Shown here one piece after another: positions 58,864-64,000 of a stretch of 64,000 nt of DNA. The stretch's first letter is position 1; each line of letters opens with the position of its first letter. The stretch is from positions 1,426,001 through 1,490,000 of the forward strand of contig RCSZ01000010.1 of NCBI GenBank assembly GCA_014898425.1, given 5' to 3'. Source of the DNA: Botryotinia globosa (lineage: Eukaryota > Ascomycota > Leotiomycetes > Helotiales > Sclerotiniaceae). Position numbers and translations under genes: made by a program. The notes beneath the pieces are model-generated. The model saw only the letters and a program-made list of their open reading frames with translations. It was not told the origin of the DNA and did not search any database.

Positions 58864-61800
58864 TTTTGATGATGTTGAGTGACGACGATTGTTTATATGA
58901 TTTTTCTGGATGTCTCGAGATCAAAGTGAGGGGTAAAAGGTTTAAAAATACCGTCAGATGTATAGATATACGGCTTTTTGTTTTCTTTGTACGGGGATGG
59001 CGTTTTTGAAATACTTCCAACAATGAAAGAAGTCGAGGGTGAATAGCTATTAATGATGTGTACAAAGGAGAAGTATCGCAGGGGACAGGTCTTTTCAAAG
59101 CAACGAACGAATTCTTAAATATAAGATCGCAACTCCACGACGACATAAAAATGGACCAAGTTCCAGCGCGCTTGCCAATATCTCAGAGGAATTCAAATTT
59201 AATGTGGAAGACACTTTTGCGCAGCCTCATGAAGCAAGCGCTACACAGACCAAAAATGGGCGCCGATGCTCAGGCCAATCGTCGAGCTTCGGGCCAAAGT
59301 CTCACACTGATGAAGATCTCCAAACGAAATCGATTTTCCATTAAAGAAAATCGTTGGACAATCAGAGAAAGATGTACGCGTGAAACAATAATGGAAAAGT
59401 CTGGCATGAGTAAATTTTTTGCATTTCCCGTTGCTACTAACAATGGAATCTTTCGAAGAATGTAGGTACGGAAAGAGTATTTGTCTCACTCGCACAAATG
59501 ATATCCAGGGAGAGTAGGTCCCTTCCACTTCTTTACATTACTCGATTACGCCTTGTTCTAATAACATATTTTACCTCATACAGCATAACAATGCCTCGCA
59601 AATATTCAAGTGTCAGCACGAAGGAAATCCTTGACCTTTTTCATATACTCTCATCACTTCACGTGCATTCATATGTTGTCGTGAAGTGGATTATTGAAGG
59701 GAAAGAGCACATGGTGTATTGATTGGAGGAATCGTAAACTATTGCTGTGATGCTGCGTGTATTGTTGAGACTAGGTAGTCTCTGTAGTCAAGTGGAAGGA
59801 ATTAAACTTTGCGGGGCGCCTAGGAGCGAGGGTGTATATATAAATTGGCGCCAAATGGGCTTAGAAGCCCTATCGGCGCTTATCATCGTTTCTGGGAAAA
59901 CCTCACCCTATTATCACACCTGTCGAGTGAAGTAAGCTCAAGACATTTAAACGTTCATTAGGTCAAAATGAAAGGTTTCATGTAAGAGCTATTGTCAGAT
60001 CATAGATTGGTAGCCAATTCTTCCGCATAGATTACATTTCTGGCAGCACAAGACCTTCATTTGCGCAAGATATTATTGTTAGACTTAGATAAATTGATGT
60101 CATACAGATAGAATGATGGTATTTAAGTTTTCTCCACCTGCGTCGTAAGGGGTCCATGATCAAGAAGTGCTGAAACAAATTCCAAAAAGCATTGTTCCTT
60201 GATGAAGATAGGAGATCGATAGGAGTGGGAATATCCCCAAATCTCTATCCTTGCGGGACTGTATGAAGATCCACAGATCCACCAAAAAAAGAAATCAAGC
60301 AATTCGAAACATCAATGACATCCCTTATATCGCAGAATACCCAAAGAACAATCGATTAAACGTTCTTTTGAGAGAAACCGGCTCCACACTTCCGGTACTT
60401 CCAAAATAATCCAACGTTCCGTTCTTAGATGCATCTCAGAAACGAAACAAACGTCCTGCGTTGATGATGCGGTTCAATCATACTGAGCTCGTGGAAGCCT
60501 TTTTGAAAGGGGATCTATTTCACATAGATAGTTTGTAATAATCGAATCAATTAGTGGGTAAGTTATACTTATATATATCTACCATAGCTTCCCTAGATAA
60601 TCTCAACGGTGATTAATTCATTGAGATTCTGATCTGAGGTGACGTGGGCATGAGTAGAAAATCAAAATAACAACACTTCAGCCATACAGTGATGTATCCT
60701 TATTTTGTACATTGCATTGCCAATCCTTTGGCACCAAGCCCCTGGGGTCTCCAACCCTTTATAATCCCGACGCGTGTACTCAAATTATGGGCGGGCCGCT
60801 TGTTTAAAAAAGTGGGTGGAAATTTTATTTTATTTGTAACTCCTGAGTGATTAACGAAGATAGCCTGTTGTCAGTGGTAGATCGGATAAAGCATGCACTT
60901 CTTGTGCGAGCCATGCTTCCTTGGGCTCGTTAAATCCGCGGTTTTTTACGTGAACTGTCAAACCAAGAAGATGCCTACAAGGCGTACGATACAAAAGCCG
61001 TTGAACGAGGGGAAATCAATCGAAGCACATTTTGTCATTTTTCGACTTGCAAATGTTTGACCCATCACTACCTCGGTAAATTGTCTTGCTATACTTCAGG
61101 AAATCGCATAGACTCACTGAAACTGTGTCGATGCTAGCTGAATGATCGCGACGTGACGCAAATGCTTGGTGGTGAGATATTCAAAAGCGTAGCTGAAGAT
61201 TCGTATATGACCACCATCTAACAGCAAGATATAGTGAAATATTCGTTGTTGGATTGGTACAACGACAATTGTAGTCGAGTGAGGGCATGCAATCATCTAA
61301 ACAAAGCTTCAATGAGTAATTGAGATCTGTCAATGACCCATGGAAAATACATTTATATTCAGAACATCGAGTATCTCCACTCCCGGCCTCACATTTGAAC
61401 GCCTCTGCAAAAGGAGAAACTCCCTACCTGATGTTCCCTTCAACTAGTTCTTCAATACGAGTAACACTGACAGGCACCCACGTGTTTGATCAATTGTAAT
61501 AGCAATTTTGACTAAAGGGATCTCTGTGCGACTCCAAAGATCATGCAGCTGTTCCCGGCTAGAGGTCCTCTTTGACAAAGCTGCCTTGATATTGGGTGAA
61601 GATTTAGCCTCTCGGGTTGAACGATCATCAACGACTTGGCTGGAGAAACATCTGAAATGTATGGTAATCCACAATCCCACACACAAAAAGCTAAAATGAT
61701 CTTCATCGAAGATAGTCATGAAAACTCGAAAACGTCTGCTACATTTTCCAAAAATGAGGTTCAACTCAGTGACACTCAAACTTCGTCATGAGAATTCCGC

Positions 61801-63177
61801 TCCTTTCTGGCAATACACAAACACGAATTCCCATGAGGTGCTATACCACTAATCTCTTGATATTCGTGCCATCATCCACCTTCTCCCACACAGGTAGAGT
61901 ATTGTCAACTAACAAAATACTTAGTGACGATCTGCTAGAATCGAAACTTCAAATAACCCTAAGAATCATCAACATGAGATGTAAGATATAGTGCCCAGAA
62001 ACATCTCCCCTCAAGTACGACGAATTAATTCCTGAACATATAAGATATCACTCATATCATCTTAGAACTATCTGAGTGAAGTATCAGCACATCTCAATCC
62101 CGATAAAGCATTCATCTCTCTTCCCAACATTACCATTTCACCACCAAAAACACATCGAGTCTGTGTTGAAAATTTTCCGGAAAGCATTTCTGCAATGCTC
62201 CATATAGAATCGACGTTGCGGAAGGATCCTGCGAGAAAGCATCAGCAAAGATTCAAAGGTTGCATAGTGCATCGTACTCACAATCAACCAACTATCCTCC
62301 TCCACCTCACATCACATAACGATAACACCATTAAAACCCTCGAACCCAATCCCCAATCCCCAGTCCAAAACACAAATTCTCCCCCAAAAAATAAAACACA
62401 TTTACTTAACTTAGGTAGTCAACAACCCGATTTCCAAGTATCGTCGTTAAAGAATGAAACTTTTGGCGAATACGAGCTTGACACACATGTGACTATCACG
62501 TGATACTTACATTTACTATCACATCTCACATTTCATATTTTGGAGATCAGGGATCCGTGTTTTTCAGCTTCTGTGTTGTTTTTTTGGGCTGTATTAAAAT
62601 GGAAGTGAAGGGGTGTGAAGATGGTATCGGTTAGTTATACATGTGGATTGCGCTGAGGTTATATTACTAGCTATGTAGTTTTGGTTTTTTTGTGGTATGG
62701 AATGTAATAGGATATCGATTCGACGTAGAACATTAATAGAAGGAATAATTGTCAAGACGCATTCAAATCATAGGATTGTAAGAATATTGTTCATTATCTC
62801 TTCTAGTGGCTTTCGTCAAGTCATAATCATCATTTCCCATTCCCCATTCCCCATTCCCCATTTTCATATCTCCATATTGTCCATTACCCCTACACCATAG
62901 AAGTGCCACTGGAAGATATCATTCCATTAACCAAATGATATAAACCAATAAACTCCAGTCGGCAGACTTTTAAAACTAATACAAATATTTCCATGAACAC
63001 TTTCTTTTCCTAAACCGATCTTTTTTGTGTAGCCAAGTAAGTGGACGAAAGGAAAAGTACATGTACCAATATATAAGCCGCCCAGTTTAGTTTTCATACC
63101 TCGTTCCAACACACAATCATGATCATCAATCATCCCTGATACCGTCCGTACAAAAGAAATGTTCATTTTGCTAGCGT
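58864..63177. other. Gene-poor region of 4.3 kb
   Basis: No gene, transposon end or RNA gene is recognised. A long plus-strand open stretch without ATG (about 59051-59343) and an overlapping ATG frame (59058-59465) cannot be told apart by content. A small hairpin-forming inverted repeat lies at 60891-60916. The 3' UTR of the last gene lies at the right end. Confidence 0.45.
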
Positions 63178-64000
63178 CTATGAAAGGCGTCGTTCGGAAG
63201 GCCCATGAGACTTCTTACTGAAGATTCCCTTGACGGCCTCACAGGCTTCACTTGCACTTCTTCTGAATCCGCCTGATCTTCTTGTCTTTTCTTCACTCCC
63301 ACTCTTGTTTGAGCCTCCACCATTCGACCGGAATTTTTCGAACATCTCCTCGATGGCTTTGGCCATTTTACTGGGGGAGTTCTCATCTTCGTCATCAGAG
63401 TCGGTTTCAAATTCGGACTTTAGGACTAGAGGCGTAGAAGAGTTGTAGTGAGGCAAAGGGGGATGAGTATGACGATAGCTAGCCGGAACGTATGATCCAG
63501 GGACTGATTGATTGATACTTGTACAAGAACTGAGATTAGATGGCGTGTTTGGATGGGAAGGTGTAGTTTGCGCACGAGCGCGACCGTTAGAACGATTGGG
63601 ACGGGAGTCGAGCCGTTCAGGCCAAGCCTGTGTAGGCCATGATTTGTGAGTTGAATGTTGATTGTGTCCTTGAGGTGATTGTGGGATTGTGGTGGGAAAG
63701 AGTGAATAGGCACGATGAGTTACAGGCGGCGGTGGAGGAGGTGGTGGTAGATACTCTGACTCTGCATGAAAATACTGATTCCAGACCTCTTCTTCCATCT
63801 CTGGAGGATAAATCGAGGTTGAAGATGAGTAAAATGATGATGGATCATCATCAGTAAAGGATTCGGAGTCGGATGCTTCAAAGAGATCTTCCATCATCCC
63901 TGGGTCCGTTTCGACGAGGGAAAGTCTCTGCCAACCTTTTGCTGAAACTTGACATTGTGATTGTGATTCTTGCGCTGGGTTTTCGTGAGCCTTTGACCAG
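63178..64000 (-). CDS. Low-complexity Ser/Pro-rich protein, 5' part off the right edge
   Basis: The frame ends at 63178 and stays open through the right boundary. Upstream of the first internal Met (63897) it continues in phase as WSKAHENPAQESQSQCQVSA and GWQRLSLVETDPG, so the true start lies outside the window. Visible features are an acidic Ser-rich segment (LFEASDSESFTDDD), a run of eight Pro residues, a Ser/Pro/His-rich middle, an acidic patch (ETDSDDEDEN) and a C-terminal basic region beginning with a helix (MAKAIEEMFEKFRS) and ending RRSASEACEAVKGIFSKK. No catalytic domain is visible. Possibly a regulatory or scaffold protein; function unknown. Confidence 0.7.
   Translation of the reverse strand, partial: WSKAHENPAQESQSQCQVSAKGWQRLSLVETDPGMMEDLFEASDSESFTDDDPSSFYSSSTSIYPPEMEEEVWNQYFHAESEYLPPPPPPPPVTHRAYSLFPTTIPQSPQGHNQHSTHKSWPTQAWPERLDSRPNRSNGRARAQTTPSHPNTPSNLSSCTSINQSVPGSYVPASYRHTHPPLPHYNSSTPLVLKSEFETDSDDEDENSPSKMAKAIEEMFEKFRSNGGGSNKSGSEEKTRRSGGFRRSASEACEAVKGIFSKKSHGPSERRLS

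Noticed and set aside
60863..60955. tRNA-like pattern (cagtggtag A-box-like word, hairpin with 7-base loop at 60895-60907, weak B-box-like gctcgttaaatcc)
   Set aside because: No acceptor-stem pairing was found, the B box is poor and the base 3' of the anticodon would be T, so a functional tRNA is not supported.
62195..62503. 102-codon plus-strand frame
   Set aside because: His/Asn/Thr-rich composition typical of AT-rich non-coding sequence, with no motif or splice partner.

Overview
The window looks like nuclear DNA of a filamentous ascomycete. The evidence is widely spaced genes on both strands, short introns (about 44-150 nt) with GTAAGT/GTATGT donors and CTAAC-type branch sites, and typically fungal families: Zn2Cys6 regulator, 2EXR, HET, fungal GT2, secreted Ser/Thr-rich proteins, and Ku70 with a C-terminal SAP domain. 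Gene content and the moderately AT-rich composition suggest a Leotiomycete, perhaps Sclerotiniaceae. That placement is inference; no marker gene was compared.

Layout. 1-6.4 kb: a processive GT2 glycosyltransferase (cut by the left edge) diverges from a large membrane protein that fuses a GH16-like lectin domain to an acyltransferase-3 domain. Together they suggest a surface-polysaccharide synthesis and acylation module. 6.6-17.1 kb: a decayed reductase tail, a BTB protein, a small secreted protein, a quinone-oxidoreductase-like enzyme, a protein with three novel GFY repeats and a 2EXR protein with a coding minisatellite. 18.2-25.8 kb: a Zn2Cys6 regulator carrying three apparent frameshifts, a small hypothetical gene, a paraoxonase-like lactonase/arylesterase and a small membrane protein. 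26-27.3 kb: a block of simple repeats. 27.8-30 kb: a SYLF/Ysc84-type actin-patch protein.

31-44.5 kb is a decayed or accessory stretch. It holds a GDSL/SGNH esterase with a nonsense codon and shifted frames, a broken secreted Ser/Thr/Cys-rich protein, a C-terminal HET remnant, several orphans and a three-exon 80-aa zinc-finger gene that simple ORF calling misses. 45.3-47 kb encodes a secreted precursor-like protein with repeats bounded by Lys-Arg sites, a candidate Kex2-processed repeat protein.

49-56.3 kb is conserved housekeeping sequence: an MFS transporter, ferrochelatase (last step of haem synthesis) and Ku70 (non-homologous end joining). The last two diverge from a 0.5-kb shared promoter. 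56.3-63.2 kb is nearly gene-free apart from a 55-aa single-pass membrane microprotein and one speculative micro-exon gene. A low-complexity protein gene runs off the right edge.

All exon joins were made by eye from splice signals and reading-frame continuity. No database search or RNA evidence was available.
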